A stretch of DNA of 64,000 nucleotides from Streptomyces sp. NBC_01439 (GCF_036227605.1 NZ_CP109487.1:8853001-8917000); one strand, 5' to 3'. Positions 32,654-42,071 are shown, counted from the stretch's first letter. A program made the numbers and translations. Notes: a model not told the origin generated them from the letters alone.

Positions 32654-35497
32654 GTGCAGTTCCGTGTGTTGGGGCCGGTCTCCGTAACGACGGCGAACGG
32701 AGGTCCGCTCCCGCTCGGCCCTGCCAAACGACGGAGCCTGCTGGCCATGTTGCTGGCCCACCCGAACACGCCCGTCGGTGTCGAGCGGCTCACCGAGGCG
32801 CTGTGGGACGAGGAGCCGCCGCGGCACGCGCGCACCGTGCTGCAGGGACACGTCTCCCGACTCCGTGCGGTTTTCGTACAGTACGACGCGGCCGCGCACG
32901 GTGTGGAGCTCCTCACCCAGGGGCCGGCGTACCGGCTGCGCCTGCCCGAGGCGCTCGTGGACGCCCACCGCTTCGAGGAGTCCCTCCGGTTCGTCCGGCG
33001 GAGCGTGGACCCGGGGGAGGTCGTGGCGGTCCTCCGCGAAGCGCTGGGGCTGTGGCAGGGGCCGGCGTTCGCCGGGACCGTGCACCGCGCTCCGCTGGAG
33101 GCCCCGGCGCAGGCGCTGGAGGAGCTGCGGCTGACGGCGGTGGAAGCGTTGGCGCGCGCGTACGGGCAGTTGGGTGACCACGGAACGGCTGCGTCCGTGC
33201 TGCGCGCCGAGGCCGCTGCGCACCCCCTGCGCGAGCCGCTCGTGGCGCAACTCATGCTGGCCCTGGCCCGGGCGGGCCGGCAGGCGGACGCGCTGGACCG
33301 GTTCCACCACACGCGGAAACTGCTCGCCGATGAGATCGGTGTCGACCCCGCACCGGTGCTCATCGACGCTTACCACACCCTCCTGCGCACGGACGCACCC
33401 GCCCGGGCCCACCCGGACGCCGACGCGTGTGCGGACGCCGGCGACCGCGCACGTGCCCACGCCCACGCGTACGCGGACGCCGACAACGGGACCGCCCGCC
33501 CGCCCGCCGCCCTGGCGCACGCGGCGCACGCGGCGCACGCGGCCCCCGCCGAGCCCGCCGTCACGCCCCAGCTGCTGCCCCGCCGACCACGGGGCTTCAT
33601 CGCACGGCGGGACGAACTCGCCGCCCTCGACCGCATCACGACCGCGGTGCCCGGCTCCCTCATCACCCTCACGGGCAGTGCCGGCGTCGGCAAGACCGCG
33701 CTCGCCGTCCACTGGTCGCACCGACGTCGCGCCGACTTCCCCGACGGCACGCTCTTCGTCGACCTGTGCGGCTTCAGTCCCACCCCGGGCCGTGAAACCC
33801 CCGCCGTGCTGCGCGAGTTCCTGCTCGCACTCGGCGTCCCGGTCGAGCGGATGCCCGGGTCGCCCGCCGCCCTCGGAGCCCGCTACCGCGAACTGACCGC
33901 CGGGCGGCGACTGCTGGTCGTCCTGGACAATGCCGTCGACTCCGAGCAGATCCGCCCGTTGCTGCCCGGCGGGGACGAGTGCGTCACCCTCGTCACCAGT
34001 CGCGACCGGCTCGACGGGCTGGTGGCCACCGACGCCGCCCGCCCGGTGACGGTCGGCGCGTTGCCCGCCGCCGACTCGACGGCGCTGTTGGCCGCCGTGC
34101 TGGGCCCGGAACCGGTGGCCGCCGAACCGGAAGCGGCCGCGCGATTGGCCGGCCTGTGCGACGGACTGCCGCTCGCGCTGCGCGTCGCCGCGGCCCGGCT
34201 CGCCACCCGTCCGCACCGGGGACTGGCCTCCTTCGTCGGTGAACTTGCCGACGAGCAGCACCGGCTGGACCTGCTCCGGGCGGAAGACGCCGGCGTCGCC
34301 GCGGCGCTCGGCCTCAGCCTTCGGCATCTACCCGAACCGGCGCGGTGGTTGTTCCACCACCTGGGCCCGCACATCGGTGCCACGCTCGACACCGGCACCG
34401 CGGCCGCCCTCGCCGACTGTCCGCCGCCCCGGGCCGCCCGGGCGCTGGACCAGTTGGCCGCGGCCCAGTTGGTCGTGGAGACGGGCCCGCAGTCCTACGT
34501 GCTGCACGATCTGGTGCGCCTCTTCGCCCGCAGCCTGGCACCCGATGACGAACCCGCCGGGCTGCTCCGATTGCTCGACCACTGGGTGCAGACCCTGCTC
34601 GCGGCGTGCGCGGCCGCGGAACCCGGTGGCGAGCCGTGCTGCGCCCTCCCGCCCGGCGCCCGGCGCTCGGCCGAGATCCGCCGGTTCGCCGACCGAACGG
34701 CAGCCCTCGCCTGGTACTCCGCCGAACGCGGCACTCTGCGGGCAACGGTCGACGCCGCGATCGCGGCGGGCCTTCACGACCGGGCCTGGCGGCTCGTCCT
34801 GCTCCAGTGGCCGCTCATCGTGTGGCAGGTCCGCGACGGCTGGGTGCCGCTGCTCGAACAGGGCCTGGCATCCGCGGAACTCGACGGTGATCCGGCGGCC
34901 CAGTCCCGTGCGTCGGCGCTGCTCGGCTGGGTGCTGTCCGAGGAGGGCCGGCCGGAGGAAGCCCTGGCGCGATTGGAGCGGGCCCCTGATCTGGCCGTCC
35001 GGGCGGGGGACTTCGAGGGCGAGGCGGTCGCGCGGATCAACCTGGCCGTCGCGCTGATGCGGCACGGGGACCGCCAGCGGCCCGGCGGCCTGTTGGCCGA
35101 CGCGCTCGCCCTGGCCGAGCGGGAGGGGCTCACCGAGACCGTCACGCTGGCACACCAACACCTCGCCCAGCACCTGATCTCGGTCGGCGCTGCGGCCGAA
35201 GCCGCCGAACACGCGGCCCGGGGGCTGGCTCTCGCCGAGCCCCTGCTGGCGGCGCCGCGGCGGGTGGTCCTGCGCACCCTTCACGGTGAGGCGCTGGCCG
35301 CCGTCGGTCGGACCGGCGAGGCCGCACGACAGCTCCACGAGGCCATCCGGGAGGCCCGGGCCAACGCCTACGAGGAGGGGGAGGTCGCCGCGCGGTTGGC
35401 ACTGGACGGGCTTCCGGAGCCGGAGCGGGGGCCGGATCCGGCTCCGGTGCCGGTGTGGAGCGCGGGCGCGCGCGGGCGTTCCCCCCTCAGCGAATAG
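32654..35497 (+). CDS. SARP/AfsR-family transcriptional activator with NTPase and TPR parts
   Basis: A 947-residue regulator. Residues 1-85 are the OmpR-type winged helix (VQFRVLGPVSVTTANGGPLP, then VERLTEALWDEEPPRHARTV). The BTAD domain (about 90-240) ends at VLIDAYHTLLR. An Ala/His/Asp/Pro-rich low-complexity linker follows, then an NB-ARC-type ATPase with P-loop GSAGVGKTALA near residue 350, and C-terminal TPR-like helices to 930. SARPs switch on biosynthetic clusters by binding TCGAG-type direct repeats near promoters. The GTG at 32654 follows GGTGGGG. The gene precedes the PobA-like and methyltransferase genes and is probably their activator. Confidence 0.9.
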   Translation: MQFRVLGPVSVTTANGGPLPLGPAKRRSLLAMLLAHPNTPVGVERLTEALWDEEPPRHARTVLQGHVSRLRAVFVQYDAAAHGVELLTQGPAYRLRLPEALVDAHRFEESLRFVRRSVDPGEVVAVLREALGLWQGPAFAGTVHRAPLEAPAQALEELRLTAVEALARAYGQLGDHGTAASVLRAEAAAHPLREPLVAQLMLALARAGRQADALDRFHHTRKLLADEIGVDPAPVLIDAYHTLLRTDAPARAHPDADACADAGDRARAHAHAYADADNGTARPPAALAHAAHAAHAAPAEPAVTPQLLPRRPRGFIARRDELAALDRITTAVPGSLITLTGSAGVGKTALAVHWSHRRRADFPDGTLFVDLCGFSPTPGRETPAVLREFLLALGVPVERMPGSPAALGARYRELTAGRRLLVVLDNAVDSEQIRPLLPGGDECVTLVTSRDRLDGLVATDAARPVTVGALPAADSTALLAAVLGPEPVAAEPEAAARLAGLCDGLPLALRVAAARLATRPHRGLASFVGELADEQHRLDLLRAEDAGVAAALGLSLRHLPEPARWLFHHLGPHIGATLDTGTAAALADCPPPRAARALDQLAAAQLVVETGPQSYVLHDLVRLFARSLAPDDEPAGLLRLLDHWVQTLLAACAAAEPGGEPCCALPPGARRSAEIRRFADRTAALAWYSAERGTLRATVDAAIAAGLHDRAWRLVLLQWPLIVWQVRDGWVPLLEQGLASAELDGDPAAQSRASALLGWVLSEEGRPEEALARLERAPDLAVRAGDFEGEAVARINLAVALMRHGDRQRPGGLLADALALAEREGLTETVTLAHQHLAQHLISVGAAAEAAEHAARGLALAEPLLAAPRRVVLRTLHGEALAAVGRTGEAARQLHEAIREARANAYEEGEVAARLALDGLPEPERGPDPAPVPVWSAGARGRSPLSE

Positions 35498-35808
35498 CGC
35501 TCCGGACCGCGCCCCGGCGGATGGCGCCGAGTCGGCCGGAGGTGCCTTCCCGGACGTCCGGAGCGCTACCCCTTCCGCGATGTGCCGACGGCGCACCGTC
35601 GACGGCCCGACGGTCTCGTGCGCGCCGGAGCGTGGGGGAGAGTGCGGCCGCCTTCGTACGCCCGGAGCGCACCACCGGCCGGCTGCGGGAACCGGTCCCG
35701 GCCCCGTACCTCCGGGGCCGAAACGTCCATGGCGATTGTCACTCTATTCCCGCCTAGGGATGGTTCAGGTAGGTGTGTGGATCTTCGCATGCTTATGCTT
35801 CACCAGCT
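35498..35808. promoter_or_regulatory. Intergenic region: hairpin after the SARP gene and promoter of the PobA-like gene
   Basis: CGGCCCCG (35699-35706) and CGGGGCCG (35713-35720) form a perfect small hairpin that could terminate the SARP transcript. The following AT-richer part up to 35808 is the likely promoter of the hydroxylase. Frames in the interval lack start and codon support. I did not see a clear SARP heptamer repeat; a search for TCGAG-type direct repeats upstream of 35809 would settle it. Confidence 0.4.
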
Positions 35809-37026
35809 ATGACGGAAAGTAACGCTCCATGCACGTTACGTGAATCGACCGACGTGGTCGTTCTCGGCGCCGGCCCTGCCGGGCTCGTCCTCGGAATCCT
35901 GCTGCACGCCGCCGGGATCGACTGCGTCATCTTGGAACGCGCCTCCCGCACTCAGGTCCAGACGCGGGCCCGCGCGGGTTTCCTCGCCCCGAACACCGTG
36001 CGGATCCTGGACCGCCACGGCCTCGCCGACGGCCTGCACCGATACGGCCGACGCCACGGCACGTGCGAGTTCCGCACGGAGGACGGCCGGTTCCGCCTCG
36101 ACTACGGGGCCCTCGGCCAGGGCGGGCAGCATCACGTCTACCCGCAGCAGGACCTGGTCAAGGACCTCCTCAGCCACTACCTCGACCTCGGCGGACGCAT
36201 CTGCTTCCGTACCGAGGCGCTCGTCGTGCAGGACACCGACGGCACCCGGCCGTCCGTCACGACGAGCACGCCCGAAGGCCGTCCCACCCGGTGGACTGCC
36301 CGGTACGTCGCCGGCTGCGACGGTCGGTACGGGGCGGCCCGCGGCTCACTGCCGCCGGGCGCCGTCCGTCACCACCGGTACGACCACGGAGTGACCTGGC
36401 TCGGCCTGCTCGCCGAGACCCCTGCGAGCTTGGATGCCGTCGGCTACGCCGTCCACGACCGCGGCTTCGCCGGACACATGGCCCGCACGTCGCACGTCAC
36501 CCGCTACTACCTCCAGTGGCAGCGCGGCACACCCGCCGATGCCTGGCCCGAGCAGCGGATCTGGGACGAGCTCGACGTCCGGATGCGCGCCGTGGACCAC
36601 GGCCCCCTCCGACGGGGCAGACTCCTGGAACGCGGGGTCTTCGACCTCGCGTGCGACGTCGTCGAACCACTGCGCCACGGCTCGCTCTTCTTGGCGGGCG
36701 ACGCGGCGAGCCTGCTCGCCCCGGCCGCCGCGAAGGGCGCCAACCTCGCGGTCCTGGAGGCCGAGATCCTGGCCGAAGCCCTCGTCGACGCCCTCGCCCG
36801 GGGCGACACCGCAGGACTCGACGGGTACTCGGACCGGTGCCTGGCGCACATCTGGCGGGCGCAGGAGTTCACCGGGTGGATGACCCGGCTCCTGCACGCG
36901 GTTCCCGACCGGGACCAGGGTTCCGGAGCGCTGTTCCAGGCCGCCCTGCGGCGTTCCCGGCTCGCTTCGCTGCGCACCTCGCGCATCCACCAGGACTGGT
37001 TCGCCGAGAACTACGTCGGCGTGTGA
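35809..37026 (+). CDS. 4-hydroxybenzoate 3-hydroxylase-like (PobA-type) flavin monooxygenase
   Basis: A 405-residue group A flavoprotein hydroxylase. The FAD loop is VVVLGAGPAGLVLGILLHAA. The DG motif region is GCDGRYGAARG. The second FAD motif is LFLAGDAASLLAPAAAKGAN, which aligns with the PobA motif but has A-A-A where PobA has P-T-G. The TRYYLQW stretch keeps the Arg-Tyr-Tyr of the PobA substrate site. The substrate is likely a 4-hydroxybenzoate-type or other phenolic acid, which it would hydroxylate ortho with NADPH and oxygen. The ATG at 35809 was chosen. It is followed at 142 bases by an O-methyltransferase, so hydroxylation and methylation are probably consecutive. Confidence 0.88.
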   Translation: MTESNAPCTLRESTDVVVLGAGPAGLVLGILLHAAGIDCVILERASRTQVQTRARAGFLAPNTVRILDRHGLADGLHRYGRRHGTCEFRTEDGRFRLDYGALGQGGQHHVYPQQDLVKDLLSHYLDLGGRICFRTEALVVQDTDGTRPSVTTSTPEGRPTRWTARYVAGCDGRYGAARGSLPPGAVRHHRYDHGVTWLGLLAETPASLDAVGYAVHDRGFAGHMARTSHVTRYYLQWQRGTPADAWPEQRIWDELDVRMRAVDHGPLRRGRLLERGVFDLACDVVEPLRHGSLFLAGDAASLLAPAAAKGANLAVLEAEILAEALVDALARGDTAGLDGYSDRCLAHIWRAQEFTGWMTRLLHAVPDRDQGSGALFQAALRRSRLASLRTSRIHQDWFAENYVGV

Positions 37027-37039
37027 CCGGCGCGGCACC

Positions 37040-37072
37040 CCGCTCCCGCACCGCTCCCGCACCGCTCCCGCA
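37040..37072. repeat. Three tandem copies of an 11-bp unit
   Basis: CCGCTCCCGCA occurs at 37040-37050, 37051-37061 and 37062-37072, just after the PobA-like stop. The gap (37027-37167) is otherwise pyrimidine-rich and has no gene. This could be slippage-prone sequence. Confidence 0.8.
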
Positions 37073-37167
37073 CCGCTCGCTCCACCCCGCACCACCCGGC
37101 CCGCCCGCCCACCGCTTCGCCCTGCCCGCCCTGCTCCGCCCCGCACCGGCCCGAGGACACTTCCGCG

Positions 37168-38985
37168 ATGATGACGACCCTCCCCGATGAAACGTTGCTC
37201 CTGGACGACGTCGACGACACCGCCCGCCTGCGCGCGGCAGCCCGGTTCGTCCGCGAGCACGACAGCGCCGCCCTGCTCCCCCTCCTCCTGCCCGGCCTCG
37301 ACGGTCCGGACCTGCGGGCGTTGGCCGCGCACTGCCGGTTCGCCCACGCGGGGTTGCTGCTCTTCCCGCCGGACGCGGACGGCCTGCGGTCCCAACTCGC
37401 CGACTGCGGACTGGCCGTGGACACCCCCTCCCACCCCAGCGTGGTGGTCCGGGAACGCCTCGCCCGGCGCCACCGGCGCGACCCGGCCGAGCTCGACGTC
37501 CAGATCTTGCGCCCGCACGTGCACGGCTCCATCGGCGAACGGCGTGCGGTCGAAGTGTTCGCCCTGATCGTGCCCCCGTACTCCGACCTGGAACCGATCG
37601 CCGCCCACGAACGCACCCGCCGGCACGAGGCGCACCTCGCCTTCGAGATCGAGCGCCCCGAACCACTGGTCCTGCGCGGCCTGTGCGCGATCCTCAGCCG
37701 CCACGGCGCACGGCCCGACGGCGGCGGGTACAACCCGCACGAGGACGGCACGGTCCTCTACTTCACCCTGCCCGCCGACGCGGCCTGCGACTACCAGCGG
37801 CTGGAGCTCTACGCGCGGGGCGACCACCGGGACACCCTCGCCGCCCACCTGGACCACGCCGAACTGCACCACCGACCCGGCCACGACGCGCGGCAGTGCG
37901 CCGAAACGCTCCTCCACCTCCTCACCGGTGCATGGACGACACAGGCGCTCGCCGCCTTCGCCCGGCTCGGCCTGCCCGACGCCATGGACACCCGTACTGC
38001 ACACCGCACCGAGGACCTCGCCCGGCTCACCGGCACCCACCCCCGCGGTCTCGCCACGCTCCTGCGCTATCTCGTCATGCTCGGCGTCGTCACACCGGGT
38101 TCCGTTCCGGCCCCGGCCCTGTCCCCGGCCTCGGATCCGGCACCGGCCCCGGAGCCCGCCGGGTTCCGCCTGACCGAACTCGGCGCCCTGCTGCGCGCGG
38201 ACGCGCCCGGGTCGATGCGACCGCTGGCCCTGATGTACGGAGGCCCGTTCTACCGTTCCTTCGACGGCCTCGACCACGCGGTACGGACCGGCCGGCCGGC
38301 CTTCGACCACCTCTTCGGCGAGAACCACTTCGACCACTTCGCCGGCGATCCCGAACTCGCCGCCCTCTTCGACCAGTCCATGGCGGCGAGCTCACGGATG
38401 TTCCTTCCGCTCCCCGATCACCCGGTCATCACCGCCGCGGCCCAGGCGCCCGCGGACGCGACCGTCGTGGACGTGGCCGGAGGCAATGGAGAGCTCCTCC
38501 GCCGCATCCTCACCGCGCACCCGCGGCTGCGCGGCGTCCTCCTCGAACGGCCGCACGTCGTCGAGGCCGCCCGCCGGCTGCTCGATGCCGCGGGCTGCGG
38601 GGTGCGCTGCGACTACCGCACGGGCGACTTCGCCGACGTACCGCCCGACGCCGACGTCTACGTACTGTCCCGCGTCCTGCACGACTGGGACGACGACCGC
38701 TGCCGCGAGATCCTGCGCCACTGCGTCCGCGCGATGCCCGCCCACGCGGACCTGCTCGTCGTGGAACGCCTCCTGCCCGTCGACGGTTCCCCCTCGCTGG
38801 CCACCGCCTGGGACCTGCACATGCTGTGCAACGTCGGTGGCCGCGAACGCCGGGCCGACCACTACGCGCGCCTGTTCGCCGACGCGGGCCTCCAGCTCGT
38901 CGGCCACCGGCCGCTGCCCCTGGACGCGCACGTGCTGCACGCCCGTAGGGCGGGCGCACCGGACCCGGCCACCGGACGGAGCTGA
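37168..38985 (+). CDS. O-methyltransferase with an unrecognised N-terminal domain
   Basis: A 605-residue protein with two parts. The C-terminal about 370 residues are an acetylserotonin/hydroxyneurosporene-type O-methyltransferase: a winged-helix dimerisation part (LTGAWTTQALAAFARLGLPD), SAM motif I VVDVAGGNGELLRRIL and the catalytic-His segment VLSRVLHDWDDDRC. The N-terminal about 215 residues match no family I recognise. They have Leu/Arg-rich helices, HVHGSIGERRAVEVFALIV, and HEAHLAFEIERPEP, then GGGYNPHEDGTVLYFTLPAD. A Pro/Ala linker separates sub-parts of the OMT. It follows the PobA-like gene, so the substrate is probably its hydroxylated product. The ATG at 37168 follows AGGACA; the next codon is also ATG (37171). 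Confidence 0.8.
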   Translation: MMTTLPDETLLLDDVDDTARLRAAARFVREHDSAALLPLLLPGLDGPDLRALAAHCRFAHAGLLLFPPDADGLRSQLADCGLAVDTPSHPSVVVRERLARRHRRDPAELDVQILRPHVHGSIGERRAVEVFALIVPPYSDLEPIAAHERTRRHEAHLAFEIERPEPLVLRGLCAILSRHGARPDGGGYNPHEDGTVLYFTLPADAACDYQRLELYARGDHRDTLAAHLDHAELHHRPGHDARQCAETLLHLLTGAWTTQALAAFARLGLPDAMDTRTAHRTEDLARLTGTHPRGLATLLRYLVMLGVVTPGSVPAPALSPASDPAPAPEPAGFRLTELGALLRADAPGSMRPLALMYGGPFYRSFDGLDHAVRTGRPAFDHLFGENHFDHFAGDPELAALFDQSMAASSRMFLPLPDHPVITAAAQAPADATVVDVAGGNGELLRRILTAHPRLRGVLLERPHVVEAARRLLDAAGCGVRCDYRTGDFADVPPDADVYVLSRVLHDWDDDRCREILRHCVRAMPAHADLLVVERLLPVDGSPSLATAWDLHMLCNVGGRERRADHYARLFADAGLQLVGHRPLPLDAHVLHARRAGAPDPATGRS

Positions 38986-39004
38986 ACCGGAGCCCAGTCG
39001 TCCG

Positions 39005-39889
39005 TCATCGGTACGGGGCGCGCGGGGAAGGCGGGAGCGCCCGGTGGATCACGCGCAGGACGAAGGAATCCGGGGGCTGCCACACGTTCCGGTCGGCGAA
39101 CGCCCAGGCGTAGACCGGGGATCCGTCGCGGACGCAGTCGAGCAGTCCGGGCGCCGCGAGTTCGTGGGCCGACCACTCGTACAGCTGCTGCAGTCTCGGC
39201 GCGATCACACCGAAGTCGAGGAGGCGGCCGAAGCCGATCTCCCGGTCGAGATGGGCCCGCACCGAATCGTGGAGCGGGTACTCGGCGGGGAGCACGCGGG
39301 ACAGCTGCAAGAAGATCCCGGTCATCTCCACCCTCGGATCGCCGAGGAACGGGGCGAGCGGATGCAGCCGGCCGAGGGCGATACGGGGCGCCGCGACGAG
39401 GGCGTGGGCGTACAGGACGCGGCAGAGGACGACGTTCATGAAGAACCGCTCGGTCTCGTTCTCCGCCTCCGCGAGGTCGCGGTGCTCGAGGTAGGCGGCG
39501 ACCACGCTCCCGTTGTGCGCCCGGTACCAGGCCCGGGCCGTGGGGTGGTCGGCGAAGGACAGCCAGTGGTCGACGGTGCGCGCGGAGGCGGGCCCGCCGA
39601 GCCCGCCGCTCAGGCCCACCGCCTCGCAGCCGTCACGCAGGATCCGTTCGTTCACCGCCCGCCACCACGGACTGCCGGGCCGGTCGGCGAACGCCGGCTG
39701 CAGCACGCCCCGCCGCACCTGCCAGCGCATGAACGACATCGCCGCCCGGCGGAACGGCAGGTGCCGGGGCGCCTTGCCGAACGGGCCGGAGTAGCAACGC
39801 TCCATCAGGGCCATCCGCCCGGCGGGGTCATCGCGGACCGCGGCGACCTGCTGCCCGGCCCAGGCTGCGGCCGTGACCTCAGACATCAT
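39005..39889 (-). CDS. Hypothetical helical protein in the hydroxylase/OMT locus
   Basis: About 294 residues, helical, with several His and Glu residues in the middle (AENETERFFMNVVLCRVLYA, LEHRDLAEAENE). I do not recognise a family. Distinct segments are PWWRAVNERILRDGCEAVGL, GIFLQLSRVLPAEYPLHDSV and YAWAFADRNVWQPPDSFVLR. It converges with the OMT gene (19-base gap) and lies 73 bases downstream of the SIP-methyltransferase gene, same strand, so it is probably co-transcribed with that gene. Whether it belongs to the same pathway is unknown. The start (39889 or 39886, adjacent ATGs) is clear. Confidence 0.65.
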   Translation of the reverse strand: MMSEVTAAAWAGQQVAAVRDDPAGRMALMERCYSGPFGKAPRHLPFRRAAMSFMRWQVRRGVLQPAFADRPGSPWWRAVNERILRDGCEAVGLSGGLGGPASARTVDHWLSFADHPTARAWYRAHNGSVVAAYLEHRDLAEAENETERFFMNVVLCRVLYAHALVAAPRIALGRLHPLAPFLGDPRVEMTGIFLQLSRVLPAEYPLHDSVRAHLDREIGFGRLLDFGVIAPRLQQLYEWSAHELAAPGLLDCVRDGSPVYAWAFADRNVWQPPDSFVLRVIHRALPPSPRAPYR

Positions 39890-39962
39890 GAGCACAGAGT
39901 GGCACAAACCGGATGGAGCGCTACGGTGCCCGGCCGGGCGGCACTCCGCGTCCGCGTCCGGG

Positions 39963-41807
39963 TCAGGCGCTCGGCGCGAGCACCCACAGCCGGTGGTCCC
40001 AGCCGACGTCACGGCAGTCGCGCACCGCGAGCCCGGCCCGCTCCGCCAGCGCGGTCACGTCCTCCACCGAACGCAGCCCGGAGCCGAACGCCGCCGTGAG
40101 CCGCAGGTGGTGCAAGGCCGCGTCGATGTCCTCCGGGTCGGCCGCCTCGACCTGCTCGACCAGCACCAGAACGCCGTCGGCCTCCAGCGCGGCCGCGGCC
40201 TCGGTCAGGGTCAGTACCGCGTCCTCGTCAGGCAGCCACTCCAGCAGCCGGCACAGCAGGAGCGTCCCCGCACCCGACGGCACCGGGTGGGTCTGCGCTA
40301 CGAGTTCCACCCGGGGCAGCACCTCCGGATCGAGGATCTCCCCGCCCAGGACCCCCAGCACCGACGGCAGGGCGGCGAGCCGAACCCGCAGCCCGGGAAA
40401 CTCCTTGACCAGCGCGTTCACGACCGTGCCGGCGCCGTTGCCCGTGGCACCGAGGACGTTCACCGCCGACCAGTCGAAGGCACCGGCCACCCCGGTCGAG
40501 ACCCAGCGCGCCTCGTCCTCGATCGCGGTGCGGGCCGAACCGCCGAGGCGCACATCGGTGCGCAGCGCCTCCGCCAGGGACTCACCGGAAGCGGTCCGGC
40601 AGCCGTTCGCGCCCGAGCGCAGCCGCTCGGCGAGCCCCGCCAACGACAGGTCGAAGGCGGCCTGGGCACCGCGCAGGTCGTACTCCTCCAACGAGTGGTC
40701 GTCCTCGACCAGTTCCTCACCCACCGGCGTCAGCCGGTAGCCGTCCTCGGCCTGCTCGAGCACCTCGATCTCCACGAGGTACTTCAGCAGCGCACCGAGC
40801 GAGCGCGGCTCGGTCCCGCTGCGCCGCGCCAGCTCCGCGGGCTCCCGTACGCCTTGGTAGACCAGGTCGACCAGGCCCAGGGTGACGGCCACGCGGATCG
40901 CCAGCCCCGGTGCCAGGTCGGTCAGTTCGTGGAGCCGGCCGTGCGCGTCCTCGCCCTCCAGGACATCGGGGTCGGCGGGCTCGGTGTGGCCGGGCGCGAC
41001 CTCGGCCCGCCGCCAGTAGCCGGTGATGTGCGTCTGCTCGCGCGGAACGCCCCGCTCCACCGACAGGTGCCGCCGGATGCCCTTGAGGGTGACGGCCTCC
41101 CCGGCCGCCCAGACGAACACCGTGCCCGGCAGCCACTCCATGTCGCGCACCGCGCGCTCCAGCAGATCGCTGCGCCCGGCCGGCGTGCCCGCGCGCACCA
41201 GCCAGGTGACTTCGGCCTCCGCGCGCGTCGGCAGTTCCTGACGGTGGCTCTCCTCGCCGACCTCGATGAACACCCGGGCCCGGGTCCCGTCGGGCATTTC
41301 GTCGAGCCAGCGGCCGATCGCGGGCAGCGCCGTCTCGTCGCCGATCACCAGCAGCCAGTCGGCGCCCTCGGGGTGGCCGTGCGACATCTTCGGCCCGGCG
41401 ATCCAGGTCACCTGGCCCGGAGCGGCCTGCTGCGCCCACGACGAGGCGATCCCGCCGTCGTGCCGGACGAAGTCGAAGTCGATCTCCCCGGCCGCCGGGT
41501 CGAACCGCACCGGCGTGTAGTCCTTGGAGATCGGCCGTCCGTCCGAGGGCCAGTCCAGGCTGCTGACGTTCTGCCGGGGCAGCACCGGATCCCGGCCTTC
41601 CTCCGCGAAGAAGAACTTCACGTGGTCGTCGAAGCCCTCCGTGCGCAGCGGCGGTAGGGACAGGCCCGCGTGCTCGAAGGCGTGCAGCTGAGGTCCGCCC
41701 AGGGTCACCCGCCGCATCCCGGGCGTGACGTCCGAGACGCGCAACACCGTCAGCTCCCTGAGCACGATGGGGAAGGTGACGACCGGGCGGGGACTACGGG
41801 TGGACAT
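39963..41807 (-). CDS. Siderophore-interacting protein fused to a methyltransferase-like domain
   Basis: A 614-residue fusion. Residues 1-260 are a ViuB/SIP-type FAD ferric reductase: ISKDYTPVRFDPAAGEIDFD (FAD motif, with Lys where the family usually has Arg), WLLVIGDETALPAIGRWL and VFVWAAGEAVTLKGIRRHL. From about 300 a winged-helix plus Rossmann part resembles O-methyltransferases (LHELTDLAPGLAIRVAVTLG, then VNVLGATGNGAGTVVNAL). Motif I is diverged, and the expected HDW-type catalytic segment reads LLEWLPDEDAVLTL, lacking His. The second half may therefore be a non-catalytic, substrate-binding domain. The ATG at 41807 has AAGGAG 9 bases ahead. It could reduce a ferric siderophore in the cytoplasm. 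Confidence 0.8.
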   Translation of the reverse strand: MSTRSPRPVVTFPIVLRELTVLRVSDVTPGMRRVTLGGPQLHAFEHAGLSLPPLRTEGFDDHVKFFFAEEGRDPVLPRQNVSSLDWPSDGRPISKDYTPVRFDPAAGEIDFDFVRHDGGIASSWAQQAAPGQVTWIAGPKMSHGHPEGADWLLVIGDETALPAIGRWLDEMPDGTRARVFIEVGEESHRQELPTRAEAEVTWLVRAGTPAGRSDLLERAVRDMEWLPGTVFVWAAGEAVTLKGIRRHLSVERGVPREQTHITGYWRRAEVAPGHTEPADPDVLEGEDAHGRLHELTDLAPGLAIRVAVTLGLVDLVYQGVREPAELARRSGTEPRSLGALLKYLVEIEVLEQAEDGYRLTPVGEELVEDDHSLEEYDLRGAQAAFDLSLAGLAERLRSGANGCRTASGESLAEALRTDVRLGGSARTAIEDEARWVSTGVAGAFDWSAVNVLGATGNGAGTVVNALVKEFPGLRVRLAALPSVLGVLGGEILDPEVLPRVELVAQTHPVPSGAGTLLLCRLLEWLPDEDAVLTLTEAAAALEADGVLVLVEQVEAADPEDIDAALHHLRLTAAFGSGLRSVEDVTALAERAGLAVRDCRDVGWDHRLWVLAPSA

Positions 41808-42071
41808 CCGACTTGCTCCTTCACATCCGTCCGGCAGATCCGGCATGCGGCCACGCTACGGCGCCCCGGGCGCCCCGCATCCAACCCGCGGGCCACGACA
41901 CTGGCACCCCGCGCGCAATCCGGACGGCCGCGTTCCCGGCACGCCTCGCGGGCCTCGAGGCCCACCTACGGCCAGCGTCCTCGGCGACCGTCCACAGCGG
42001 CCGGCCTGGTGACGAGAGCGACAGCTCACGGCACGCTAATTTGGGGCACCCCCAGAGCAGAGGAGGGCCCC

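Noticed and set aside
32654-35497. Low-complexity His/Ala/Asp run as a sign of a frameshift in the SARP gene
   Set aside because: The reading frame, BTAD and NB-ARC parts continue on both sides in the same frame; it is a linker.
35455-35757. Short frames between the SARP and PobA-like genes
   Set aside because: No ribosome site, Arg-rich translations and no conserved pattern; read as promoter and terminator sequence.
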